Assembly: GCA_014803435.1 (NCBI GenBank)
Contig: JACYFD010000003.1
Location: 62,001-126,000 of the forward strand
Length of the DNA: 64,000 nt
Reading direction: 5' to 3'
From: Cellulosimicrobium terreum
GTDB taxonomy: Bacteria; Actinomycetota; Actinomycetes; Actinomycetales; Cellulomonadaceae
Shown: one piece after another, positions 19,345 to 28,092 of the stretch
Layout: each line of letters opens with the position of its first letter
How positions within the stretch are numbered: the stretch's first letter is position 1
Made by a program: the position numbers and the translations under genes
The notes under the pieces: generated by a model
What the model saw: only the letters and a program-made list of their open reading frames with translations
The model's database searches: none
Told to the model about the DNA's origin: nothing

Positions 19345-22300
19345 ATGTCACGACGACGACCGCCGGCCGCGCTCGCGGCCCTGACCCTGCTCGCGGGTGC
19401 CGCGCTCACCGCGACACCCGCGTACGGCGTCGGGCAGCCCGACGACGCCGCCCAACCAGGAGCGCCCGTGCGCGTCACCCTCGACGACTTCGGGGGGTAC
19501 GCCGACGACGCCGCGCTCGCCGGCACCTACACCCGCAACACGAACGGCGGCGCGAACGCCGTCACGCTCGTCGACTCGCCGTTCGAGGATGTCGACGGTG
19601 AGGACCTGGGCTCCGCGATGCGACTCGAGTACGGCTTCACGAGCGGCTACTCGGGCCGCTCCCGCGCGGTCGACGGCTACTGGCCCGGCCTGCAGGCCGT
19701 GGAGCTGTGGGTGCAGAACGGCACACCCGGACAGGACCTGCTGCTCCAGGTCAGCGACGGCGCGTCGTACGAGGCGCACCTGAACGACGTCGCCGGCTTC
19801 GACCCGACGTCGGCCGAGCCTCAGCACGTGCACATCCCGGTCGAGGACTTCCGGCCCAAGTCCGGGACCGGCACGCTGCGATCCAGCGGCATCACGTCGT
19901 TCGCGCTCTACATCAACCAGGTCGCCGGTGGTCCCGGCGCGAACGGAGGCACCATCGTGGTCGACGAGATCGACCTGCTCCTCGACGAGGCACCCGAGCC
20001 GCCCGCGGTGTCGTTCGACGAGACGACGCTGACCACCGACGGTGCGACCAACCTCGTCGCCCTGCTCGACCAGCGCGCGACCCTGCCCGCCGGGGCCCGC
20101 ATCGTCCAGGCCACCTGGACCTCGAGCGACCACGCGGTCCTCGCGGACGCCACCCGGCCCGTGCCCAAGGGGGACTTCGACGCGCAGGGCAGTGTCGCCG
20201 TCGACCTCCACCAGGTCCGGCTGTTCGTGCCCGCGCCCGTGGGCGGCGTCGGCACCACGTTCACGGTCGACGTCGACACCCGCCTCGACATCACGGTGGA
20301 CGCCCTGCGCGGACCGGTCGACGTCGTGGACTACCTCGACTCGATCACGGGCACCGGCATGCTGTCGGCGATGCACCACGACGGGTCGTACGCGAGCGCG
20401 CAGGACGCGCTGCACCAGCGCGTCGCGAACGAGTTCGGCGTCTACCCCGCGCTGTACAGCGCCGACTTCCTCACCGGCCAGACGGTCCCCTACCGCCAGC
20501 AGATGATCGACGAGGTCGCGCGGCAGTGGGACGAGGGCAACCTCGTGCAGATCATGTTCCACGTCTCCCCGCCGCAGTACACCGTCGCCCAGGAGGCGCA
20601 GGGCGGCTGGGGCGGCGACCAGGCGCACGAGACGCTGCCGAGCCCCAACCGCATCTTCTCGTTCCTGTACGAGGACCAGTGGGACGAGCTCATGACGGAC
20701 GGCACGCCGCTCAACGAGAACTGGAAGGCGCGCATGGACGAGTACGCGCGCTACCTCCAGCAGCTCGAGGACCGCGGCGTGACCGTCATGCTCCGCCCGT
20801 TCCACGAGATGAACCAGCACGTGTTCTGGTGGGGCGGTCGCCCGGGTTCGGAGGGCAGCCCGGAGCTGTACCGGATGTTCCACGACTACCTGGAGGACGA
20901 GAAGGGCCTGTCGAACATCGTGTGGGTCTGGAACGTCCAGGACCTGCCCGACGACTACGGGTTCGCCGACGGCGACGCCAAGTTCGACCGCTACGAGGGC
21001 CTCGAGGGTGGCCTCGCGGAGTACGACGCGAACGACTGGTCGAGCTTCAGCCCGGGCGCCGACTACTACGACGTGCTGTCCGTCGACTTCTACGACGTCG
21101 GCGGCTACACGCAGCGGTACTACGAGCAGGCGCAGGCCATCGCACAGCGCGACGACAAGCCGATGATCATCGGCGAGACCTTCGTCTTCCCGACGCAGGA
21201 CGAGATCGCCGCCCAGCCCGACTGGTCGCTGGCGATGCCGTGGGGCGGACGCACCTGGAACTACAACACCCCCGAGGCCATGGAGACGTTCTACGCGCAC
21301 AGCATCGGCGCGTCCGGGCTCCCCCGGTTCGCGTCGCGCGGCGACGGCGAGAGCAGCAGCCCCCGGGTGGTCGACGCCCGCGTGATCGGGGTCGTGAACC
21401 CGCACGGCTACGAGGTGAGCGCGCTCGCCGTGCGGTACGACCGAGCGCTTCCGGCGGGCGAGGTCGACCCGGCCGCCTTCGAGGTCCGGGCGGACCTCGA
21501 CGGCCCGACGCCGGCGACGTCGTCGGACGGCCCGCGCACCGTGGTCCGGGCGACCACGAGCGACGTGCCCGACGCCGTCCCGGGCGCCGATCCCGTCGCC
21601 GGCGAGTGGGTGGTGCTCGAGCTCGACACGACCGACCTCAACGCCGCGGGGACCTACTACACCGACGCGACGCACCTCTACGACCTCGCGGACTCCTACT
21701 CGGTGCGCCAGGTCCGCGGTGTGACGATCGGGGACCGCACGGTGGCGGGCGGCGGGGCCGCGGACGCGTCCGCGGTGATCAGCCCGGTGGTGGACGAGTA
21801 CACGTCCGGGCAGTGGGACGGCGCCGGCGACCCGTTCCGGTACCGGCTCTTCACGCCGGAGGCGGTGCGCACAGGCACCGGCCCGGCTTCCGGTGACCTC
21901 TACCCCCTCGTGCTCACCCTGCACGGCACGGGTGAGTCGGGCACGGACAACACGGCCCAGCTCGTGGGGAACCAGCTCTCGGTGGCGTTCGCCGACCCCG
22001 CCCGCCAGGCGAGCGACCCGGCGTTCGTGCTCTCCCCGCAGCGCTCCGCCGAGACCGACTGGCTGACGCCGAGCGGTCGGCTGGCGCTCGTCGGGATGGT
22101 CGAGGACATGATCGACCGCTACCCGGTCGACCCTGAGCGCGTGTACCTCACGGGTCTGTCGCGCGGTTCGCGCGGGAGCTGGCCGCTGCTCGCCGAGAAT
22201 CCCGACCTGTTCGCCGGCGCGCTGCTCGTCGCGGGCGGCGAGTCTGCCGATCTCACGGCGCAGATCACGGACCTGCCCGTCTGGGTGCACCACTCGATCG

Positions 22301-22884
22301 ACGACCCGACGGCCCCCTACGCCCTCACGCTCACCGCGCTCGACGGCCTCGAGCGTGCGGGCGCCGTCGTGACTCGCGGCGAGTGGGCGGGCAACCTCCC
22401 GCACGACGAGGCCGCCGCGAACGCCCAGGCGCTGTGGGACGACGCCGAGGACGCGGGCAGCGAGGTGCTCCTCACGTCCTACTCCCCCGGCACCACCGGC
22501 ACCCCGGACCGGCTCGCGTACGCCCACTCGTCGTGGATCCCGACGTACTCCAACCCCGTCGTCCTCGACTGGCTGTTCGCGCAGTCGCGCGACGCCGCAC
22601 CGTCGGTCGACGTGACCGTCGAGGCGTCCGCGCGGTGCCTGGCGGGGAAGGCGTACGTCGCGGTCCGCGCGACCAGCACGGGCACGGACCCGGTGGACGT
22701 GACCCTGCGGACGCCGTACGGCAGCAGGACCTTCGAGGCGGTGGCGCCCGGGAAGAACGCCTACCAGTCCTTCGCCGTCCGGGCGGCGTCCGTGCCCGAC
22801 GGCACGGCGACCGTCGCCGTGCGGGGCACGACCGGTGGTGAGACGACGATCGACACCGACTACGAGGGCGTGTCCTGCGGGTAG
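19345..22884 (+). CDS. Secreted GH26 beta-mannanase fused to an esterase-like domain
   Basis: Predicted bifunctional extracellular enzyme of 1179 residues. Order: signal peptide (1-28, ending AYG); jelly-roll carbohydrate-binding-like domain (about 40-215); Ig-like segment (220-328); GH26 endo-beta-mannanase (about 329-670) with acid/base E488 in RPFHEMNQ and nucleophile E611 in MIIGETFV; a beta-rich linker domain (about 675-810); a COG4099-like esterase/PHB-depolymerase-type domain (about 815-1085) with LHGTGESG, nucleophile S939 in TGLSRGSRG, acid D986 or D987 and H1061 in YAHSSWIP; and a two-cysteine C-terminal module (1087-1179). The natural reading is mannan cleavage plus removal of acetyl groups, though the esterase substrate is inferred. 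ATG 19345 has a good Shine-Dalgarno. Repression through the upstream operators is likely. Confidence 0.88.
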   Translation: MSRRRPPAALAALTLLAGAALTATPAYGVGQPDDAAQPGAPVRVTLDDFGGYADDAALAGTYTRNTNGGANAVTLVDSPFEDVDGEDLGSAMRLEYGFTSGYSGRSRAVDGYWPGLQAVELWVQNGTPGQDLLLQVSDGASYEAHLNDVAGFDPTSAEPQHVHIPVEDFRPKSGTGTLRSSGITSFALYINQVAGGPGANGGTIVVDEIDLLLDEAPEPPAVSFDETTLTTDGATNLVALLDQRATLPAGARIVQATWTSSDHAVLADATRPVPKGDFDAQGSVAVDLHQVRLFVPAPVGGVGTTFTVDVDTRLDITVDALRGPVDVVDYLDSITGTGMLSAMHHDGSYASAQDALHQRVANEFGVYPALYSADFLTGQTVPYRQQMIDEVARQWDEGNLVQIMFHVSPPQYTVAQEAQGGWGGDQAHETLPSPNRIFSFLYEDQWDELMTDGTPLNENWKARMDEYARYLQQLEDRGVTVMLRPFHEMNQHVFWWGGRPGSEGSPELYRMFHDYLEDEKGLSNIVWVWNVQDLPDDYGFADGDAKFDRYEGLEGGLAEYDANDWSSFSPGADYYDVLSVDFYDVGGYTQRYYEQAQAIAQRDDKPMIIGETFVFPTQDEIAAQPDWSLAMPWGGRTWNYNTPEAMETFYAHSIGASGLPRFASRGDGESSSPRVVDARVIGVVNPHGYEVSALAVRYDRALPAGEVDPAAFEVRADLDGPTPATSSDGPRTVVRATTSDVPDAVPGADPVAGEWVVLELDTTDLNAAGTYYTDATHLYDLADSYSVRQVRGVTIGDRTVAGGGAADASAVISPVVDEYTSGQWDGAGDPFRYRLFTPEAVRTGTGPASGDLYPLVLTLHGTGESGTDNTAQLVGNQLSVAFADPARQASDPAFVLSPQRSAETDWLTPSGRLALVGMVEDMIDRYPVDPERVYLTGLSRGSRGSWPLLAENPDLFAGALLVAGGESADLTAQITDLPVWVHHSIDDPTAPYALTLTALDGLERAGAVVTRGEWAGNLPHDEAAANAQALWDDAEDAGSEVLLTSYSPGTTGTPDRLAYAHSSWIPTYSNPVVLDWLFAQSRDAAPSVDVTVEASARCLAGKAYVAVRATSTGTDPVDVTLRTPYGSRTFEAVAPGKNAYQSFAVRAASVPDGTATVAVRGTTGGETTIDTDYEGVSCG

Positions 22885-22909
22885 CGTCCGACCTCCCCGC
22901 ACGCCACCG

Positions 22910-22945
22910 AGGTAGAGCCCTGGTCCGGTGACCAGGGCTCTACCT
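22910..22945 (+). terminator. Terminator after the GH26-esterase gene
   Basis: A perfect 16-bp stem (22910-22925 with 22930-22945) with a CGGT loop, 26 bp after the stop codon. It may act in both directions, since the next gene converges from the right. Confidence 0.85.
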
Positions 22946-23000
22946 GTGCTTGCCGTCGGGAGCGTTCATGGGAACGACCGGCACCCGTGTGCGGTGACGG

Positions 23001-23609
23001 TCAGTCCGCAGTCTCGGCGGCAAGGATGAACAGCCCCGCGATCGTCTGGTCGTCGCGGAAGGAGATGCGGGCGGTGAGCTCGCCGGCCTCGAACGCGAGC
23101 GGCGTGTCGGTGACGGTGACATCGGCGGTCCGCGCCACCTCGGTCGGCCCGCTGTGCTCGTAGGCACCGGCCGAGCCGATGACCTGCGCCCATGCGGCGG
23201 CCAGCGCCTCGTCGCTCAGCCCGGTCCGCATCTGCGGGTCGAACCGTGCGGTGACCTCGCCCCAGCGTCCACGGGAGAGCGAGTCGACCACCGCCTCGGC
23301 GAGCGTGGCAGCCTCGGGCAACGGCGTCGTGTTCATGGGTTCTCCTGTTCGGGGGTCGGTCGGCTTGCCGAACCGCTGGAAGGCCGCCTGCCGGGAGACG
23401 CCGAGCACGTCACCGATGTCCTGCCAGGTGCGACCGGCCGCACGTGCCTGGTCCACGGCGGCGGCGACCAGCTCGGCAGCGCTCGCCTGCAGGGCGATCG
23501 AGGCGCGCAGCGGCTCCAGCGCGTTCCCGGAGCTCAGCACGGGCGCGGCGAGGACCTTGCCGACCTGACCGTGAAGCCGGACGGCGGTCTCCGAGAACGC
23601 ATCAGCCAT
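23001..23609 (-). CDS. Helix-turn-helix / DUF3887-type protein
   Basis: A 202-residue soluble protein. The N-terminal half (about 1-85) contains a short helix-turn-helix, TWQDIGDVLGVSRQAAFQRF, preceded by an alanine-rich helical region. The C-terminal half (about 95-202) fits the DUF3887 fold found in actinobacterial proteins (LAEAVVDSLSRGRWGEVTARF and the DDQTIAGLFIL end). It probably binds DNA and may sense a ligand through the C-terminal domain; function unknown. The promoter overlaps two direct repeats and abuts the ATG, consistent with autoregulation. It seems unrelated to mannan use although it lies inside that locus. Confidence 0.75.
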   Translation of the reverse strand: MADAFSETAVRLHGQVGKVLAAPVLSSGNALEPLRASIALQASAAELVAAAVDQARAAGRTWQDIGDVLGVSRQAAFQRFGKPTDPRTGEPMNTTPLPEAATLAEAVVDSLSRGRWGEVTARFDPQMRTGLSDEALAAAWAQVIGSAGAYEHSGPTEVARTADVTVTDTPLAFEAGELTARISFRDDQTIAGLFILAAETAD

Positions 23610-23611
23610 GC

Positions 23612-23657
23612 GTCAAGACTAGGTTTACAGATCGCGATGTGTCAAGACCAGGTTTAC
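23612..23657 (-). promoter_or_regulatory. Promoter with two 17-bp direct repeats upstream of the DUF3887 gene
   Basis: GTCAAGACTAGGTTTAC (23612-23628) and GTCAAGACCAGGTTTAC (23641-23657) differ at one base and start 29 bp apart. On the minus strand they contain TTGACA, an 18-bp spacer and TAGTCT, followed 6 bases later by the ATG: a near-consensus promoter giving a leaderless mRNA. The repeats overlap both promoter boxes and would suit an autoregulator. Confidence 0.7.
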
Positions 23658-23723
23658 GTCGTCCATGGTCGGTCTCACCCACGGCCGTGGACACACCCCT
23701 GCGACTCGTCGCCTGGGCAGCGC

Positions 23724-24353
23724 TCAGTGGACGGCCGCGAGGAGCACGCCGACCCCGACGAACAACCCGCCGAAGAGCTTGTCGACCCGGCGTTGCCCCT
23801 GCGGGCTGCGGGTCATCCGCCGCAGTCCCCGGGCCGCCGTCGCGAAGAAGAACCACATGACGAGGACGTCGATCACGACGACGGTCGCCCCGAGCACGGC
23901 GTACTGGACCACCAACGGCCGGTCCGGCCGGACGAACTGCGGGATGAAGGCGAGGAAGAACACGATCGCCTTCGGGTTGGTGAGGTTGACGAGGAGCCCC
24001 CGCCGCACCATGGACCATGGTGACTCGACAGCGCGCACGGGCGCGTCGTCGTCGGGCTCCGGGTCGTGCGGGCGCGAGCGCCACAGCCGGATGCCGAGGT
24101 AGACGAGGTAGGCCGCGCCGACGTAACGGATGGCGGCGAAGACGACCGGCGAGCCCGTGACCAGGACGCCGACGCCCGCCGCGACCACGACGATGTGGAT
24201 GACGAGCGCGAGCTGCTGGCCCAGGATCCCCCAGATGGACCGTGTCCACCCGACGCCGAGCGAGTTGGTCATGGTGTTGACGGCGCCCGCGCCGGGGGTG
24301 AACGAGATGACCACCCCGGCCGCGACCAACGTCAACCAGACCGACCACTCCAT
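23724..24353 (-). CDS. LysE/RhtB-family amino-acid exporter
   Basis: Inner-membrane exporter of 209 residues with about six helices. Family landmarks are FTPGAGAVNTMTNSLGVGW near residue 18 and RGLLVNLTNPKAIVFFLAFIPQFV near 120. These proteins export amino acids or homoserine-lactone-like metabolites; the substrate cannot be inferred. ATG 24353 follows a terminator hairpin on the upstream side, so it has its own promoter. It has no obvious functional link to the surrounding mannanase genes. Confidence 0.88.
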   Translation of the reverse strand: MEWSVWLTLVAAGVVISFTPGAGAVNTMTNSLGVGWTRSIWGILGQQLALVIHIVVVAAGVGVLVTGSPVVFAAIRYVGAAYLVYLGIRLWRSRPHDPEPDDDAPVRAVESPWSMVRRGLLVNLTNPKAIVFFLAFIPQFVRPDRPLVVQYAVLGATVVVIDVLVMWFFFATAARGLRRMTRSPQGQRRVDKLFGGLFVGVGVLLAAVH

Positions 24354-24383
24354 GCCCCCCAGGCTATGCGCCTGCCGGAGCGC

Positions 24384-24422
24384 ACGACGACGCCCCCGCC
24401 CGGTGGACGGGGGCGTCGTCGT
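24384..24422 (-). terminator. Terminator after the GH5 mannanase-like gene
   Basis: A perfect 15-bp GC-rich stem (24384-24398 with 24408-24422) with a 9-base loop, just past the stop codon at 24433 and before the LysE gene on the same strand. Confidence 0.8.
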
Positions 24423-24432
24423 GACGGTGGGC

Positions 24433-27400
24433 TCAGCCGCAGTCGAGGGCCGTGTAGGGCGCCTCCACCTCGGACGCCCCCGCCGTCACCGTCGCGACGC
24501 CCGCCGGTACCGAGGTCCCGCGCACCGCGAACGACTGGTACGCGCTCCTCCCCGACGCGACCGCGGCGAACGCCTTGCTCCCGTACGGCGTGGTGAGCGT
24601 GATCGCCACGTCACCGCCGGCGGCGGTGCTCGTCGCCCGCACCGCGACGTACGCCTTCCCGGCCAGGCACCGCGACGACGCCTCGACCGTGACCGGCGCC
24701 ACGTCGCCCGCGACCGCCGTGCGCACGTCGTCGACCACGAGCACGGCCGGACCGCTCCCACCGAGGTAGAACGACAGCTCGGTGACGGACTCCAGGTCCG
24801 GGCGACCACCGCCGCCTGCCCACGGCGGCAGCTCGAGGTCGTCGAACGGCACGTGGACCGTCCCCGCGGGGTGCGGGCCGGCGTCGGGCAGGACGGCCTC
24901 GAAGGTCTGGCCGCCCGCACCGATCTGCACGGTCACGGTCTGCCCGGCGGACAGGCCGGACCGGTCGAGCCACAGGTCGAGACCCGTGTAGCCCCACCAG
25001 GACTGCGGCTCGACGAACACCCGGGTGACGCCGGCATACCCGGACGACGCGAGCGTCGTGCTCAGCCGCATCGCCTGACCGTCCCCCGACCCGGCCTGGC
25101 TCTCGACGAGCGTCGAGGTGATCGCGTCGCCGCCCGGGTTCGCGCGGTGAGCGGCGGTGAGCGCGCCGTCGTCGGCGAAGGACTCGTAGTCCTCGACGAC
25201 GAGCGGCTCGGTGGGCAGCGCGTCCGTCGTGAACGTCCGCGGCCCGCCGGTCATCGCGGTGGTCCCCGCCCCGTTGACCGCCTCGACCCGCCACGTGTAC
25301 GCGGTGTTCTCGGCCAGCTCGACGTCGGGGGCAAGGCTCGTCCCGCGGACCTCGGCCGCGACCACGGGCGCCTCCGGAGCGTCCGCGGCGGCGAGCGTCA
25401 CGCGATACGTGGCGGCCTGCGCGGCCGGCTCCCACCTCAGGGTGGGCGTGCCGCGGACGCCGGTGGCGTCCGCGTCCGGCGTGACGGCGGCGAAGGTGCC
25501 GGGTGCGGCGAGCGTGGGACCGTCCGCGGTGAACAGCCGCACGCGGCCGAGCTGCTGCGCCCACTCGGGCGTCGCGTCCGCGGGCCAGGCGACGCGCAGC
25601 GCGTCGGCACCCGAGGGCGCGGTCCCGGCGTAGTCGTACCGGCCCCACGCTCCGCCGACGGTCCCCGGCGCCCCGGTGACGGCCGGGTCCAGCGCCTGCC
25701 ACGCGCCGTCGACCCGCGCCTCGAGCGTCAGGTGCGCGGGCTCCGCGTCCGGCCAGTACCAGCCGGTCGCCTCGAACCGCGTGAGCCCGTCGGCCTCCCA
25801 CGTCAGCGACGCCGCGCCGGGCGCCTCGCGCTTGGCGCGCGAGGCGTCGCCGCCGAACAGCGCCGGGTTGCCGGCGTCGAGGCCGACCGGCCCGTCCGGG
25901 GTCGCGTGGGTGAGGTCGTCGAGCGCGTCGTCGACGCTCGGCAGGTCCTCGGCGCCCCGCAGGGTCACGCGCTCCAGCCGCGCCGTCGCGCCGCTCGGCC
26001 AGGCGACCCGCAGGTACTGCGCGCCTGCGGGCGCCACGACCATGACCGCGTACGTCCCGTCCGCCCCCGGCCCGGCGGCGGTGCTCGCCGTCGTCCACGA
26101 CGTCCCGTCCGCGCTGGTGGCCACCTCGAGCGCCGTGGCGGCGTCCGGGCCGTCCGCGCGGACGCGCAGCTCGGCGCCGTGCAGCCCGGCGTGCTCCCAG
26201 GTGGCGTGCGCCGCGCCGTCGTCGGCCGGTCCGAGAAGGGCCACCTCCCCGTCGGGCACGACGCGCAGGTTCGACGCGTCGGCGAGCGGGCGCTGCGTCT
26301 CCAGCGGGTCGACGAGGACGTCCTCGCCACCGGCCGCGACAACCGGTTCTGAGGCCGGGCCCTCGGTGCCACCCGTCCCGCCCACGCCCACGGGCACCAC
26401 CCGGTAGGCCGCGTCGTCACCGGTCGCGGTGTCGAGGTACGGCTCGCCGGAGTCGGTCAGGCCGTCGGCGACGACGGTCCACCCACCGGTCGGCGCACCG
26501 TCGGCCACGGCGGAACGCTCCAGCCGGTACGTCGCCGCACCGGCCGCGCCGCGCCACGACACCTCGTGGAAGCCGTAGCTGCTCCCGACCTGCGTGACGA
26601 GAGGCCGGCCGATGGTGACCGGGACCTCGGCGCCCGCGAGCGCCGCGGAGTACGTGCGGATCGCGTCGACGTTGGTGCGCATGCGCTCGTCCGTGCCGGG
26701 GTAGTGCAGCGTGAAGCCGTCGTCGTGCGGGACGAGGCCGGACGCGTCGTCGTGCCCGAACAGCGACCAGAACATCATCCCGCTGACGTCCGGCTCCGCG
26801 GCCAGGGGCTCGAGGAGCTCCGGCGTCGCGGCGGTCGAGGCGTACTCCCCCGCGACGTACACCTTGCCGGCGTCGGTGATGCGGGCGGCGTCGGCGCGCA
26901 CGCTCGCGACGGTCGGCGGGTAGTAGTGCACGTCGACGATGTCGATCAGCGGGGACGCGAGCGTGTCGTCGTCGATGGAGAACCTGCGACCGGCCGCGAC
27001 GAGCTGGCGCGGCGCGCGCTCGGAGATCTCCGTCGCGACGTGCTCGATCCAGTCGGGGGTCATGCCCTCGAGCTCGTTGCCGAGCTCCCACGCGAGGACC
27101 GTCGGGTCGTCCTTGAGCGCGAGGCCCGTGTACGGGTTGACGTGGTCCATGACGTGGTGGACGTAGTCGGTGAAGTCCGCGCGGACCTGCGGGTCGGAGT
27201 AGAACTGCGGGCACGGCGTGAACATGTCGATCGGCGTGCAGTAGCCGTGCGGGGCCGCGAAGTCGCGGTGCCCGCCGTGGTAGTACGCCCACTCGTCGGT
27301 GAGCGGCAGGATCAGGCGGATGCCCTTGCTCCCCGCGTACGCGACGGCGTAGTCGATGCTCGCGAACGCCTCGGCCGAGTACCCGTCCTCGGGCGACGGC

Positions 27401-27873
27401 AGGATGGCGAGCTCCGTGCCCGTGGACGCGAGCATGTGCGAGCGCACGACCGTCACGCCGAGGTTTGCGGCCGTGTCGAGGGCGTCCCGGATGCGGAATG
27501 CCGTCGGGTAGTCGACGACGCCGGGCGGCACGTTCTCGTCGAGCCCGAGCCAGTAGATGTTCGTCCCGCTGAAGCGGAACGTCTCGCCGTCGAGCACGAG
27601 GCGCGAGCCGTCGCGCTCGACGAACGACGTGTTGCGGCTCTCGCCGACGGAGGTCGTGGACACGGCGCTCGGGCTCTCCTGGGTCGGGATGACGGGTGCG
27701 GTGCCGACCGTGGCACCGGCCGGTACGACCGTACCGGCGATCGCGACCCCGACGGCGAGCCCGACGGCGGTCGCGACAGTGAGGGCCCGGCGCGCCGGGG
27801 TCGGTCGGTGGTCGGGTGGGGTCTCGGGTCGTACGACGCGGCTCCGCGCCGCGCGCAGTCGTCGTGGGGTCAT
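24433..27873 (-). CDS. Secreted multidomain GH5 beta-mannanase-like enzyme
   Basis: Predicted extracellular endo-beta-1,4-mannanase of 1146 residues. A long Arg-rich leader and signal peptide end near AGAT (about residue 54). The GH5 (subfamily 7-like) barrel spans about 70-415, with acid/base E267 in WELGNELEGM and nucleophile E343 in YVAGEYAST. Then come a fibronectin-III-like domain (about 420-525), two galactose-binding-like regions (about 530-620 and 630-730), another FnIII-like domain (about 745-880), a jelly-roll binding domain (about 888-1055) related to the N-terminal domain of the GH26-esterase protein, and the shared two-cysteine C-terminal module (1057-1146). GGAG lies 6 bases before the ATG. 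It is divergent from the second GH26 gene across an operator-rich spacer. Mannanase rather than another GH5 activity is judged from sequence and context. Confidence 0.85.
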   Translation of the reverse strand: MTPRRLRAARSRVVRPETPPDHRPTPARRALTVATAVGLAVGVAIAGTVVPAGATVGTAPVIPTQESPSAVSTTSVGESRNTSFVERDGSRLVLDGETFRFSGTNIYWLGLDENVPPGVVDYPTAFRIRDALDTAANLGVTVVRSHMLASTGTELAILPSPEDGYSAEAFASIDYAVAYAGSKGIRLILPLTDEWAYYHGGHRDFAAPHGYCTPIDMFTPCPQFYSDPQVRADFTDYVHHVMDHVNPYTGLALKDDPTVLAWELGNELEGMTPDWIEHVATEISERAPRQLVAAGRRFSIDDDTLASPLIDIVDVHYYPPTVASVRADAARITDAGKVYVAGEYASTAATPELLEPLAAEPDVSGMMFWSLFGHDDASGLVPHDDGFTLHYPGTDERMRTNVDAIRTYSAALAGAEVPVTIGRPLVTQVGSSYGFHEVSWRGAAGAATYRLERSAVADGAPTGGWTVVADGLTDSGEPYLDTATGDDAAYRVVPVGVGGTGGTEGPASEPVVAAGGEDVLVDPLETQRPLADASNLRVVPDGEVALLGPADDGAAHATWEHAGLHGAELRVRADGPDAATALEVATSADGTSWTTASTAAGPGADGTYAVMVVAPAGAQYLRVAWPSGATARLERVTLRGAEDLPSVDDALDDLTHATPDGPVGLDAGNPALFGGDASRAKREAPGAASLTWEADGLTRFEATGWYWPDAEPAHLTLEARVDGAWQALDPAVTGAPGTVGGAWGRYDYAGTAPSGADALRVAWPADATPEWAQQLGRVRLFTADGPTLAAPGTFAAVTPDADATGVRGTPTLRWEPAAQAATYRVTLAAADAPEAPVVAAEVRGTSLAPDVELAENTAYTWRVEAVNGAGTTAMTGGPRTFTTDALPTEPLVVEDYESFADDGALTAAHRANPGGDAITSTLVESQAGSGDGQAMRLSTTLASSGYAGVTRVFVEPQSWWGYTGLDLWLDRSGLSAGQTVTVQIGAGGQTFEAVLPDAGPHPAGTVHVPFDDLELPPWAGGGGRPDLESVTELSFYLGGSGPAVLVVDDVRTAVAGDVAPVTVEASSRCLAGKAYVAVRATSTAAGGDVAITLTTPYGSKAFAAVASGRSAYQSFAVRGTSVPAGVATVTAGASEVEAPYTALDCG

Positions 27874-27942
27874 CGTCCGCTCCTTCGCGTCGGTGTCGCG
27901 CCGCCGAGCGGCGCACCGCGACCGTAACGGCCCGGCCGTTCG

Positions 27943-28012
27943 ATGTCAACGCTGTCACGCTGGGATCGTTCCCATCGCGAATATCAGATCTCCCAGCGCA
28001 TTAAGCGGTTCA
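27943..28012. promoter_or_regulatory. Three LacI-type operator classes between GH5 and GH26 genes
   Basis: The 219-bp divergent spacer carries ATGTCAACGCTGTCAC (27943-27958, class B like 19271), TGGGATCGTTCCCA (27961-27974, 12 of 14 positions identical to the CelR/CebR consensus TGGGAGCGCTCCCA known from cellulose regulons), and TTAAGCGGTTCA (28001-28012, class A like 16887 and 18054). A GGAGG site precedes the GH26 ATG at 28093. Control by mannan- and cello-oligosaccharide signals is inferred. Confidence 0.65.
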
Positions 28013-28092
28013 TGACAACGGTAGACACGCCTCCCCTCGTCGGTCTACCGTGGCCGCGTCAGGCACCACTCACGCAACGACGCGGAGGACGC

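Noticed and set aside
19348-22902. Very long minus-strand ORF (over 1180 codons) opposite the GH26-esterase gene
   Set aside because: Its translation is Arg/Val/Gly/His-rich antisense typical of high-GC codon bias; the plus strand has clear domains, signal peptide and catalytic residues.
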